A DNA stretch of 16,487 nt from Tubulinosema ratisbonensis (taxonomy: Eukaryota; Microsporidia; Tubulinosematidae): positions 1-16,487 of the forward strand of contig RCSS01000722.1 in assembly GCA_004000155.1 (NCBI GenBank), in the 5' to 3' direction. The position numbers were made by a program, and so were the translations under genes. The notes below the pieces were generated by a model. That model made no database searches. It was not told the DNA's origin and saw nothing but the letters and a program-made list of their open reading frames with translations. Every line of letters starts with the position of its first letter. The stretch's first letter is position 1. Shown here one piece after another: positions 8,331-15,935 of this stretch.

Positions 8331-8560
8331 TTAATTATTTTTAATTTTATATTTTAATTATTTTATATTTTTATATTTTCATTATTTTTAATTTTCATTA
8401 TTTTAATTATTTTTATATTTTAATTATTTTTATATTTTAATTTTTTTTATATTTTAATTATTTAAATATTTTAATTATTTTTATATTTTCATTATTTTTA
8501 TATTTTAATTATTTTATGTTCTAATTATTTTTATATTTTCATTATTTTGTGTTTATATTT
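8331..8560. repeat. Degenerate AT minisatellite downstream of CCT-gamma
   Basis: A run of imperfect units built on ATTATTTTTATATTTTAATT, with some copies carrying TTTTCATTATTT instead. It continues for about 230 bases immediately 3' of the CCT-gamma stop. About a dozen units of roughly 15-19 bp can be counted by eye. There is no coding potential. It probably arose by replication slippage. Confidence 0.8.
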
Positions 8561-8685
8561 TAAAAAAAAAAGAACTTATTTTTTTATTTTTAAGTAAAAA
8601 AAGAACTTACAATTTTAAAATTTAAGAAATTATAAAAAATATAAATAAAATAAAATAAAAATAATACCTTAATAAATATTTTTTA

Positions 8686-8695
8686 CCCTCAAAAA
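8686..8695 (+). promoter_or_regulatory. CCC start-proximal motif of the CDC7 gene
   Basis: CCC at 8686-8688 is followed by TCAAAAA and the ATG at 8696, seven bases away. The preceding TTTTTTA context resembles that before uL22. Confidence 0.55.
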
Positions 8696-9742
8696 ATGAA
8701 CTTAAATGTCCAAAAAGAAATTCAACTCATAGACTTTTTAAAAACAAAATATAAAATAATTAAAAAAATTGGTGAAGGAACATTTAGCATGGTATTTCAA
8801 GTAGAAGACTTAAATGAAGAAGAATACAATAAAAATTTGTATGTAATTAAAGCAATAACAAGGACAACCTCACCTAACAGAATAATTGATGAGTTAAAAT
8901 TTTTGAAAGAGCTCAGAGGTAAAAATAATATTATTCCTCTTTTAGGATGTCACAGGCACGAAGATCAGATTTGTGTAATTTTTCCTTATTTTGAAGGAGT
9001 AGAATTTAGAGAATTTTTAAGGTATGCCACTGTAAATGAAATCAAAGAATATATGTATAATTTATTACTTGCCATAAAACAGTGCCATGACTTAAAAATA
9101 ATACACAGAGATATTAAACCTAACAATTTTTTGTATAACCCTAATCTTAAAAAAGGATACTTGATTGATTTTGGGTTAGCACAGAGAGACAAGGTAGAAA
9201 AAAGAAAAGAAATTCTTTTTGAAGATAAGTCAAATATCAAAACACCATCTTTGTTATTTTTTAATTCTTCTATTTCCAGGACTGCTCCTCCTCCTGGATA
9301 TTACATAGAAGATAGCAGACCTCAATTAAGGGCTCATAAAGCAGGAACTAGAGGATACAGAGCACCAGAAGTATTATTTAGATCAAGCAGACAGACATGT
9401 AAGATTGATATTTGGTCAGCAGGTGTTATTTTTTTAATGTTATGTTGTAAACAACATCCTTTTTTTAATTCATCTGATGAATTAGATAGTTTAGTTGAAA
9501 TTGCCACTATTTTTGGTCATGAAGCTATGAGAAAAGTGGCGAAATATTATGAAAGAGTGTATAGATCAAATCTTAACACAATACCAAATGATTCTATTTC
9601 TTTTGAGACCATAGTCAATTCTTTGAATTCTGAATTAAAATTGCCTGTTGATGGTTTTGATTTGATGTATAAAATGTTGGAGTTGAATGGAGATATAAGA
9701 ATTTCTGCTGAAGATGCTTTAAAACATCCTTTCTTTAAATAA
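8696..9742 (+). CDS. CDC7: CDC7-type cell-cycle protein kinase (DDK catalytic subunit)
   Basis: A 348-residue serine/threonine kinase of the CDC7 family, which with its activator Dbf4 phosphorylates MCM helicase subunits to fire replication origins. All catalytic elements are intact: the glycine loop GEGTFSMVF (26-34), K52 in YVIKAI, the helix-C glutamate E66, HRDIKPNN (137-144) and DFG (158-160). An insert of about 55 residues, including SRTAPPPGYY, separates DFG from the activation-segment end. AGTRGYRAPEVL (216-227) then follows, a sequence characteristic of CDC7, with DIWSAGVI after it. The C-terminus is the usual ALKHPFF of the kinase fold, ending one residue later. It is much shorter than yeast Cdc7 (about 507 residues) through loss of terminal extensions and shorter inserts. 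The gene's last codons form the first unit of a tandem repeat. Confidence 0.9.
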   Translation: MNLNVQKEIQLIDFLKTKYKIIKKIGEGTFSMVFQVEDLNEEEYNKNLYVIKAITRTTSPNRIIDELKFLKELRGKNNIIPLLGCHRHEDQICVIFPYFEGVEFREFLRYATVNEIKEYMYNLLLAIKQCHDLKIIHRDIKPNNFLYNPNLKKGYLIDFGLAQRDKVEKRKEILFEDKSNIKTPSLLFFNSSISRTAPPPGYYIEDSRPQLRAHKAGTRGYRAPEVLFRSSRQTCKIDIWSAGVIFLMLCCKQHPFFNSSDELDSLVEIATIFGHEAMRKVAKYYERVYRSNLNTIPNDSISFETIVNSLNSELKLPVDGFDLMYKMLELNGDIRISAEDALKHPFFK

Positions 9743-9818
9743 AATATTGTAAAAAACANNNTTTCTTCAAAAAAATATTGTAAAAAACATTCTTTCTTTA
9801 AATAAAATATTATAAAAA
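9724..9818 (+). repeat. Three tandem copies of the CDC7 3' end and stop
   Basis: A unit of about 31-32 bp occurs three times, beginning at about 9724, 9756 and 9787. The first copy contains the last codons of CDC7 (HPFFK) and its stop. The third repeats CATTCTTTCTTTAAATAA with one difference from the genuine CATCCTTTCTTTAAATAA. The middle copy has three Ns and a few substitutions. The unit also carries an AATAAA overlapping the stop, so each copy could act as a 3' processing site. Confidence 0.85.
9738..9743 (+). terminator. Possible poly(A) signal overlapping the CDC7 stop
   Basis: AATAAA at 9738-9743 contains the TAA stop at 9740-9742. The same hexamer is repeated in the third unit of the tandem array at about 9800-9805. 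Tentative because of the base composition. Confidence 0.35.
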
Positions 9819-10430
9819 ATGAGTTATGTTTTAAAATTTTTTAAAAGATATTTTCTAAATAAAGAATTTTTTTATAAAAAATGTTCTGGACTGAAATTTA
9901 AAAGCAAACAAAATGTTTCTTATTTTTCTTATGACTTTTTTTTGTAAAATAACAAATTTTTATAGTCAACTTTACTTCTAAGATAATAAATCAATTAAAA
10001 GATTTCAATATTTTTTCTTTGAAATTTTTTAGAAAGAAAAAACTTTTTATGATTGTCTTAAAAAAATTAGCTAATTTTCTTTAATAAAAAGAAATGACAG
10101 AAATAGACAAAGAATTCAAAGAAAATCTATGGTATTGTACAATCTTCTAAAAAAGTACACAAAAGAAGTGATCTCAAACTTTAAAAAATTGTAGCAAATT
10201 TTCTTGAGAATCATTCTGATACCAAAGATATTGTAATTTTTTAAGATGGTTTTGAAAAATATCTAAAAGCAAAAATGCCAAAGAAAAATTGAAAAATATT
10301 TTTAATTTTATTAAAAATATCAGTGCTGAATTTAAAAAAATTCTTTAGAATAAAATTTTTAAGAATTTAAAGTTATTAGAGAATTCTTCTAAAAGAATTA
10401 GAAAATCAATAGAGAAAACTTAAGAGAAGT
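9819..10430 (+). pseudogene. Possible heavily decayed coding region
   Basis: An ATG at 9819 opens a 42-residue frame (beginning MSYVLKFFKRYF, stop 9945-9947). Protein-like segments then continue in shifting frames, each ended by TAA, TAG or TGA. Examples are KSIKRFQYFFFEIF, an ATG-led MTEIDKEFKENLWYCTIF near 10094, EVISNFKKL, HSDTKDIVIF, DGFEKYLKAKMPKK and EKLKNIFNFIKNISAEF. The charged composition suggests former coding sequence, but A/T-rich DNA readily gives such K/N/F/I-rich stretches. I recognise no family. Low confidence; it could be plain intergenic DNA. Confidence 0.3.
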
Positions 10431-10527
10431 GAAAAACAATGGTAAAACATATTATTATTTATAAATATGATTGTATATGTTATATCCCGGGGTTTCATCC
10501 ATCTTCTGAAGTACTGTTAAAGGAGCG

Positions 10528-10990
10528 ATGATAAAAGTTAGATTTATTAAAGTTATTTTTTCCATAATTTTTTTTGATGCCTATGGATGAGAAATCTATA
10601 CGAAGATCTTTTCACTATCCTTCTATACAAGAATATTTATACCTAGTTGACGGAAACATAAGGTAATTTGTTTCTTTATACTTAGGTATAGTTCAAGATA
10701 ATGCGAGCCTTTAACCACTAAAACCCACCCCGTGCACTCCATTGACTGCCTAAGTCTACCTTACTTTGCAAACTTTGGTTACAGAATTTTTCCATTATGT
10801 TTATAAAATTGTACCACTTAATTTATTTAAAGTTTCTTATAAAGTTTTTTATAAACTGAATCTGATTGGCTGTTGTGATTCTATAAATTTGTTTGATCTT
10901 CCTGTGGGAATGGGAAACACTGATTTCTTAAGTCTATCTTCTGATGTAATAATAGCTTATGGGGTGCAAGTAAAGGTTTATAATAGTTAG
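10528..10990 (+). pseudogene. Relic of an unrecognised gene, broken by shifts and stops
   Basis: Base composition changes sharply here, with patches such as CCCGGGG (from 10486) and CCCACCCCGTGCACTCC (from 10724). An ATG at 10528 encodes a hydrophobic MIKVRFIKVIFSIIFFDAYG and then stops. The +1 frame continues with DEKSIRRSFHYPSIQEYLYL to a TAA at 10664-10666, then FVSLYLGIVQDNASL to a TAA at 10712. A different frame (10702-10803) reads THPVHSIDCLSLPYFANFGY. From 10754 the earlier frame is open again to a TAG at 10988-10990, ending in FLSLSSDVIIAYGVQVKVYN. The residue mix, with H, P, C, G and D, is more protein-like than chance A/T sequence. The family is not recognised and the reverse strand also has open stretches, so the direction is not certain. 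Confidence 0.42.
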
Positions 10991-11283
10991 TGCTATTCAA
11001 TACCTTAGTTCTTAAGCTATCAAAAACACACTTTCTTTAAGTTTGTTTAACAGTGTATTTTTTATTGTAAATTTCCTCAGAAAATCTTACTCTATAAAAT
11101 ATTTATTTTAATTTATTATCTTAATGTCTTTTTTTTTATATTTTAAATTAATAAAAAATGCCTTTTCTTTAAATAAAATGTTGATTTATTTCAAATATTT
11201 AAAAATATTTTATGATTTATAAAGAATAAATAAAATAATTGTTTTATTCTAAATTTAGAAAAAATTCAAAACGTACATTTTAT
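10991..11283. other. AT-rich spacer without recognised content
   Basis: No gene or RNA is seen. A TTTTCTTTAAATAAAATGTTG stretch near 11163-11183 resembles the unit repeated at the CDC7 3' end, perhaps a distant duplicate or coincidence. Confidence 0.4.
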
Positions 11284-11595
11284 TTATGAATACCAAATAA
11301 GATCACTGTTATCAGCATATAAACCATTCTTTCTCTTTCTTGGACAGGTCTCACAACTATACATCTTAACTTTCAGTCCTCTTGTATCTGTATCTTTTTC
11401 AGACAAAGCTTTAACCTTTTCAGTAGAGGAAATATCGTCTAATGAATTTATAGTTACTTCTGAACTGTCAAACTGAGTTAAGTTTGGGTTTTCTTTCAAA
11501 GTTTTAGAGTAAATTATTATTTTTGTTTCACATAAATCTTCTTTACTGATTGAAAATAAAGTACCAAAGTAAAATAATATTTTTAAGAGGTACAT
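11284..11595 (-). CDS. Small predicted secreted protein, unknown family
   Basis: A 103-residue protein with a hydrophobic N-terminus (MYLLKILFYFGTLFSIS) that fits a cleavable signal peptide ending near residue 17, followed by a soluble, serine/threonine- and charge-rich region. Three cysteines are present, C22 and the pair C81/C84 in CETCPRKRK, the latter a CxxC next to a basic cluster. I recognise no family. Codon use is less A/T-extreme than in the neighbouring MSH genes. The gene is divergent from MSH6 with about 185 bp between starts and lacks a clear CCC motif. Short secreted proteins of this kind are common, lineage-specific and fast-evolving in microsporidia. It may be real; it could also be the 3' remnant of a longer gene. 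Confidence 0.55.
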   Translation of the reverse strand: MYLLKILFYFGTLFSISKEDLCETKIIIYSKTLKENPNLTQFDSSEVTINSLDDISSTEKVKALSEKDTDTRGLKVKMYSCETCPRKRKNGLYADNSDLIWYS

Positions 11596-11775
11596 GACTT
11601 TTTTTTGTTTAGATTTATATATTTTTAAGCAAGAAAAATATTTCTTTTTAAGGAAAAAATAAAGATTTTATTAATTTTTTTGATTTATAATTTTAAAAAA
11701 TATAAAAAAAAATTAACTTAATTAAAAATAAAAAAATTAAATGAAAATTTTTTTTTAAAAAAATAAAATTAATTT

Positions 11776-11784
11776 ATGCCATGA
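11776..11784 (+). promoter_or_regulatory. Two-codon upstream ORF overlapping the MSH6 start
   Basis: ATGCCATGA puts an ATG five bases before the MSH6 ATG. The upstream frame reads Met-Pro-stop, and its TGA overlaps the MSH6 ATG. If the 5' leader includes it, ribosomes would have to leak past it or reinitiate. It matters only if transcription starts upstream of 11776. Confidence 0.3.
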
Positions 11785-14498
11785 AAAAGGATAAAAAAAG
11801 TCAGACACCTCAAAAAAATACTTTATTTTCATTTCTCTCACCTATAAAGAAAAGTCAACCTAACAGTGAGATTGAAGATCTTTCCAAATTTGTATTTAAA
11901 CCTAAAAGTCAAGAAGACTCTTCTGACATTGTAGAAAGAAAAAAACAAAAATTATCTTTACAGACAGAAAACTCAAATGAAATCATTGATTTCAGTTCTG
12001 ATGAAAAAGAAAATACAATAAATGAAATCACAAACACACAAAGAACACCAATTTCTTCTGGCAAGAAACAGGAAAGGTTTTCTTTTTTGGTAGATTTGAA
12101 AGATAAAAATGGAATAAGAAGAGGAGAAGAAAATTATGATCCAACTTCTCTTTTTATTTCAGAAAAAGAGTTTAATTCAATGACTGATTTTGAGAAACAG
12201 TTTTGGGCAATCAAGAAAGAATATTTTGACACTGTAATTTTCTTTAAAAAAGGAAAGTTTTACGAATTGTACGAGGATGATGCAGAAATTGGATCTAAAC
12301 TTTTTGATTTAAAATTAACAGAAAGAGTCAACATGAAAATGGCAGGATTCCCAGAAAAAAGCTATGATTACTGGGCTGGTAAGTTTTTAGAGAATGGATA
12401 CAAGGTTGCTAAAGTTGATCAGACAGAAAATATGATAGGAAAAAGTTTAAGAGAGAAAGATAATACAAAAAAAGAAAAAATAATAAAAAGAGAGTTAAAA
12501 GAAATAATTACGAAAGGAACCATTTACAATTCTGATCATTTAAAATCATTTGATGCCAATTTTTTAGGAATAGTTTGTTTTTCTAAAAACATTTCATATA
12601 TTTTATACGAAGCAAGTTTTAACAAAGTATTTTTTGGTACTTTTACAGAAGATTCTCTTTCTAATTTTAAAAATTTAATTTTTACAAACGAAATAAAAGA
12701 ATTGGTTTATGAAATTGACAAGAATGAAAAAAATGAAAATTATTTTTTATTTCTTGAAAAAATAAAAGAAAAAATTACAGTTGAAAATATAAACAAATTT
12801 AAAAAAGAAGATTTTTCTATCCAAATAGAAAAAATAAAGAAATTTGTGGTTAAATTCATTAACAATGAAGAATACAAATGTTTTACTAATTTAATTGAGT
12901 ACATGTTTTATTTAAAGAGAGAATCTTTTTTAGAAAGATTAGAAATTTACAATTTTAAAGAAAAAGAAAATAATTTTATTTTTTTAGATAATTTTACAAT
13001 ACAAAATTTAGAATTACTTAAAAATAATTATGATAATTCACAGAAAAATAGTTTATTTTCTGTTATTAATTTTTGTGTTACTGGATGTGGACAGAGATTA
13101 TTGAAAAAATATATGATTAATCCTAGCAAGGATTTAAGTGAAATTCAAAAAAGACAAAATTTTACTAAAAAATTAGAGAAAATTGATTTTTTTACTGCCA
13201 GAGAACTTTTAAAACAAATTGGAGACATAGAAAGAATCTTTGGAAAAATATTTTCTAACAATCCACAAAGCAAAGATGTGATTTTTTTTATAAAAACATT
13301 AGAAAAAATTTCTTCGCTAAGGAATAAGTTAAATGAAATCAGTTTAGATTTTCCAGACACAAAAATAATTTTAGAAAAATTTAATGAAAAATATTTTGTA
13401 GAAGAAGAAGAAATTTTACCAGAAAAAAATTCTGATGACGAACTAAACACTTTAAAACAAAAAGAATCAGAAATTTATGGTAGGTTGACAGAATACTTAA
13501 ATAAGAAAAAGAAAGAATTAAATTGTGATATTAAATTTAAAAATATTGGTAAAGAAATTTTTCAAATGGAAATACCAATAAACGTAGAAATACCTTCTGA
13601 ATTTTTCTTGGTTTCTTCTACAAAAAATACAAAAAGATTTTATTCAGCAGAGTTAAAAGAAATGATTAAAGAATACGTAGAAAATGATGAGCTAATTTTT
13701 CAGTCTAAAGGATCTTTGTTAAGAAGAGTGGTACAATTTTTAATGGGTTTTAATCAATTAATAGAAGATGTTTGTCAAAAATTAAGTGAATTAGACGTAT
13801 TTTTTAGTTACGCAATTTTTTCTAAGACGTACAACACAACGTACCCTATTTTTTCAAATAAACTCAGTATAGAAGGATTAAGAAATCCTATTTACCAGAA
13901 TTTTGTGGAAACAGACGTATTTTTAAATGAATCTAATATTTTAATACTCACAGGTCCTAACATGGGTGGTAAATCAACTTTAATGAGATCAATTTGTTAC
14001 AACATTATTTTAGCACAAATGGGTATGAAAGTATTTTGTAAGAAATTAGAATTAAAATTATTTGATAATATTTTTACAAGGATAGGAGCATCTGATAATT
14101 TAGAAAAGGGAGAATCTACTTTTTACATTGAATTAAATGAAACATCTAAAATTCTTAGAAAAGCAACAGAGAATACTTTTATTATAATGGATGAATTAGG
14201 AAGAGGAACATCTGTTAAGGATGGTCAAGCAATAGCCACAGCGGTATTAAATTACTTAAAAAAGAAAGATTGTACATTAATTTTTAGTACACATTATTTC
14301 AATATTGTTGATAAAGTAATAGGTGTAAATAAAGGATACATGGATGTAGAATTATTTGAGAATGAGGTTATTTTTAAGTATCAGTTGGTGAATGGGGTAT
14401 CAAATGATTCTTTAGGTATTTCTGTTGCTAGCATTGCTAATTTACCAAATGAAATTATAAAAAAAGCTTTGTTTTATAAGAATAAGTTTAATAAATAA
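11781..14498 (+). CDS. MSH6: Mismatch repair protein MSH6
   Basis: A 905-residue MutS homologue that with MSH2 forms MutS-alpha, which recognises base mismatches and small loops in nuclear DNA. Near the N-terminus NTLFSFL (13-19) resembles a PCNA-binding PIP box, but the expected Q is shifted by one and the last aromatic residue is L. Residues up to about 130 are disordered, charged and lack a PWWP domain. Domain I carries the mismatch-contacting Phe-x-Glu of MSH6 in GKFYELY (F160, E162), then AGFPEKSYDYWA and GYKVAKVDQTE. Connector, lever and clamp domains follow. The ATPase has Walker A GPNMGGKST (725-733), signature STFYIEL (779-785), Walker B IIMDELGRGTS (D804, E805) and H838 in STHY. The FYE motif separates it from MSH3. 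The length is short against 1242 residues in yeast, mainly from N-terminal reduction. Confidence 0.94.
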   Translation: MKKDKKSQTPQKNTLFSFLSPIKKSQPNSEIEDLSKFVFKPKSQEDSSDIVERKKQKLSLQTENSNEIIDFSSDEKENTINEITNTQRTPISSGKKQERFSFLVDLKDKNGIRRGEENYDPTSLFISEKEFNSMTDFEKQFWAIKKEYFDTVIFFKKGKFYELYEDDAEIGSKLFDLKLTERVNMKMAGFPEKSYDYWAGKFLENGYKVAKVDQTENMIGKSLREKDNTKKEKIIKRELKEIITKGTIYNSDHLKSFDANFLGIVCFSKNISYILYEASFNKVFFGTFTEDSLSNFKNLIFTNEIKELVYEIDKNEKNENYFLFLEKIKEKITVENINKFKKEDFSIQIEKIKKFVVKFINNEEYKCFTNLIEYMFYLKRESFLERLEIYNFKEKENNFIFLDNFTIQNLELLKNNYDNSQKNSLFSVINFCVTGCGQRLLKKYMINPSKDLSEIQKRQNFTKKLEKIDFFTARELLKQIGDIERIFGKIFSNNPQSKDVIFFIKTLEKISSLRNKLNEISLDFPDTKIILEKFNEKYFVEEEEILPEKNSDDELNTLKQKESEIYGRLTEYLNKKKKELNCDIKFKNIGKEIFQMEIPINVEIPSEFFLVSSTKNTKRFYSAELKEMIKEYVENDELIFQSKGSLLRRVVQFLMGFNQLIEDVCQKLSELDVFFSYAIFSKTYNTTYPIFSNKLSIEGLRNPIYQNFVETDVFLNESNILILTGPNMGGKSTLMRSICYNIILAQMGMKVFCKKLELKLFDNIFTRIGASDNLEKGESTFYIELNETSKILRKATENTFIIMDELGRGTSVKDGQAIATAVLNYLKKKDCTLIFSTHYFNIVDKVIGVNKGYMDVELFENEVIFKYQLVNGVSNDSLGISVASIANLPNEIIKKALFYKNKFNK

Positions 14499-14499
14499 A
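14494..14499 (+). terminator. Possible poly(A) signal overlapping the MSH6 stop
   Basis: AATAAA at 14494-14499 contains the stop TAA (14496-14498), and a second AATAAA lies immediately before it at 14490-14495. The arrangement parallels CDC7. Tentative. Confidence 0.35.
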
Positions 14500-15883
14500 A
14501 TATTATTTTATTTTATTTATTTATTTTTAAAAATTCAATTTAAATATAATTTATTTGTAAGTTTAATACATAATTTAATAAATTAGTGTAAATTAAAATA
14601 TTGTAATAATTAATAATTTAAAAATTATGTATTTTCTTAGTTAATTTTTTGAATAAATATTCTTTGAATATGATAGATTTAAAAAAAAATTATATTATTT
14701 ATTATTAATTAGGGATTGGAAATTCATAAGATAATATTTTGTAATATTATATAAGTTACCTAAAAAATATTAGATAAAAAAATCATTAATTTTAATGTAA
14801 AATTTTAAAATACAATTGATATAATTTTTATATAAATTCATAAAAAATTACTAAGCTTTCACAAGGTATTTTTTTTTACACTATAATTGAAATATAGAAG
14901 AAAATATCATAAATTTTCATATTTTTAAAATATAAAAATAAATTTCATTTTCTTACAAAAGAAATGCTTTTTTACATTTTATAAATAAGCTAATTTTCTA
15001 AAAATAATACAATTTAATTTATAAATTATTTTAAAATATATTTCTAATTTGATTTAATTCATTAAGCAATCATGAATTTAATAAAAAACTTAATTCTTTA
15101 TAAAATTTCACATTTGATTTAATAAAAACTCTAAAAATGTTAAAAAATCAACTAAAATTATTAGAAATCTTTCAAAACAAATGAAAATATAATTAATTTA
15201 CAACCGTAAAATGAGAAATTATAATTGAATTTACAACTTTTTTTAAAAAATTTCGGAAAAGTCGTACAACCTTAAATTTTATTTTATGAAATATAATATT
15301 TCTGAAAAAAACAAAAAATATTTAAAATTTATTGTAAAAATATTTAACATTGTTACTTTTTACACTTTCTTAAACAAATAAACTTAAGTATTCATTGTGT
15401 ATTCATAAAAATAAAATTAAAATTCGGTGAGTTAGATAAATTAAAAAATTTTTTACGCATACTTTTTTTCTGAAGCAGTATTTCATTTTTAATATGGAAG
15501 TGTATTCAAAGGAAACAAACCTGACCCTTTTTAAGTTATTTAAATTGATAAACAATAAATTTTGAGTATAAAATATATCTTCAGGTTTCTATATGGCATT
15601 TAATATTATAATATATTTTATAGGCAATTATTTAGTTACTATTCAAAAAATGTAATACATTTGTAAATAATATATTATCATGAAAAAATATTTTTATAGA
15701 AAAATCATCAAATATTAAATAATTTTTTTATCACAATAGAGCTGTTCCAGATTATATTTGTTTAATTCAAAACAACTGTTCAATCTATAGTTTTTTAATT
15801 TAAGGCCGAGCATATTCTCATCTATAAATGCTACATCCAGTATTATATATAGTCAAAAATTTCTACTCCTCCACTTTTTTTGA
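14499..15883. other. Long AT-rich spacer, no intact gene
   Basis: About 1.4 kb with no frame worth calling and no RNA gene recognised. The part to about 15350 is A/T-rich and unstructured. From about 15400 the composition is a little more mixed; a 23-codon ATG frame at 15494-15565 (MEVYSKETNLTLFKLF) is the only ORF-like piece and is too short to support. The right end may contain the eroded N-terminal part of the transposase that follows. Confidence 0.5.
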
Positions 15884-15935
15884 AATTTAATTTTATATAT
15901 ACAGATAAGCCGAGGAAGATCAAAAAGAGGAGTAG
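15863..15935. repeat. Inverted repeat at the left side of the transposase relic
   Basis: CTACTCCTC at 15863-15871 is the exact reverse complement of GAGGAGTAG at 15927-15935. Allowing a 5-base gap the arms extend to 16 paired bases, including a run of A against T. The left arm follows a TA dinucleotide pattern like a mariner terminal repeat. The right arm lies inside the GRSKRG coding segment, however, so it is not a simple pair of element ends. Confidence 0.45.

Noticed and set aside
10685..10745. tRNA-like A box on the minus strand (TTAGTGGTTAAAGGC)
   Set aside because: No B box of the GTTCRANNC type follows at the right distance and no cloverleaf arms can be paired.
10478..10783. Solo LTR of a Ty3/gypsy element, beginning TGTTATATCCCGGG and ending near GGTTACA
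   Set aside because: The start resembles LTR ends, but no matching target-site duplication is visible at the proposed boundaries and no second copy or internal domain is in the window.
10766..10990. A 74-codon protein starting with TTG
   Set aside because: The TTG is not a credible start here and the frame continues upstream to a TAA at 10751. It is better treated as the last part of a broken gene.
13145..13450. Minus-strand open frame of 101 codons inside MSH6, and similar minus frames inside MSH4, CCT-gamma and CDC7
   Set aside because: They are antisense shadows of well-supported genes, with serine/phenylalanine/leucine-rich composition expected from reversing A/T-rich codons.
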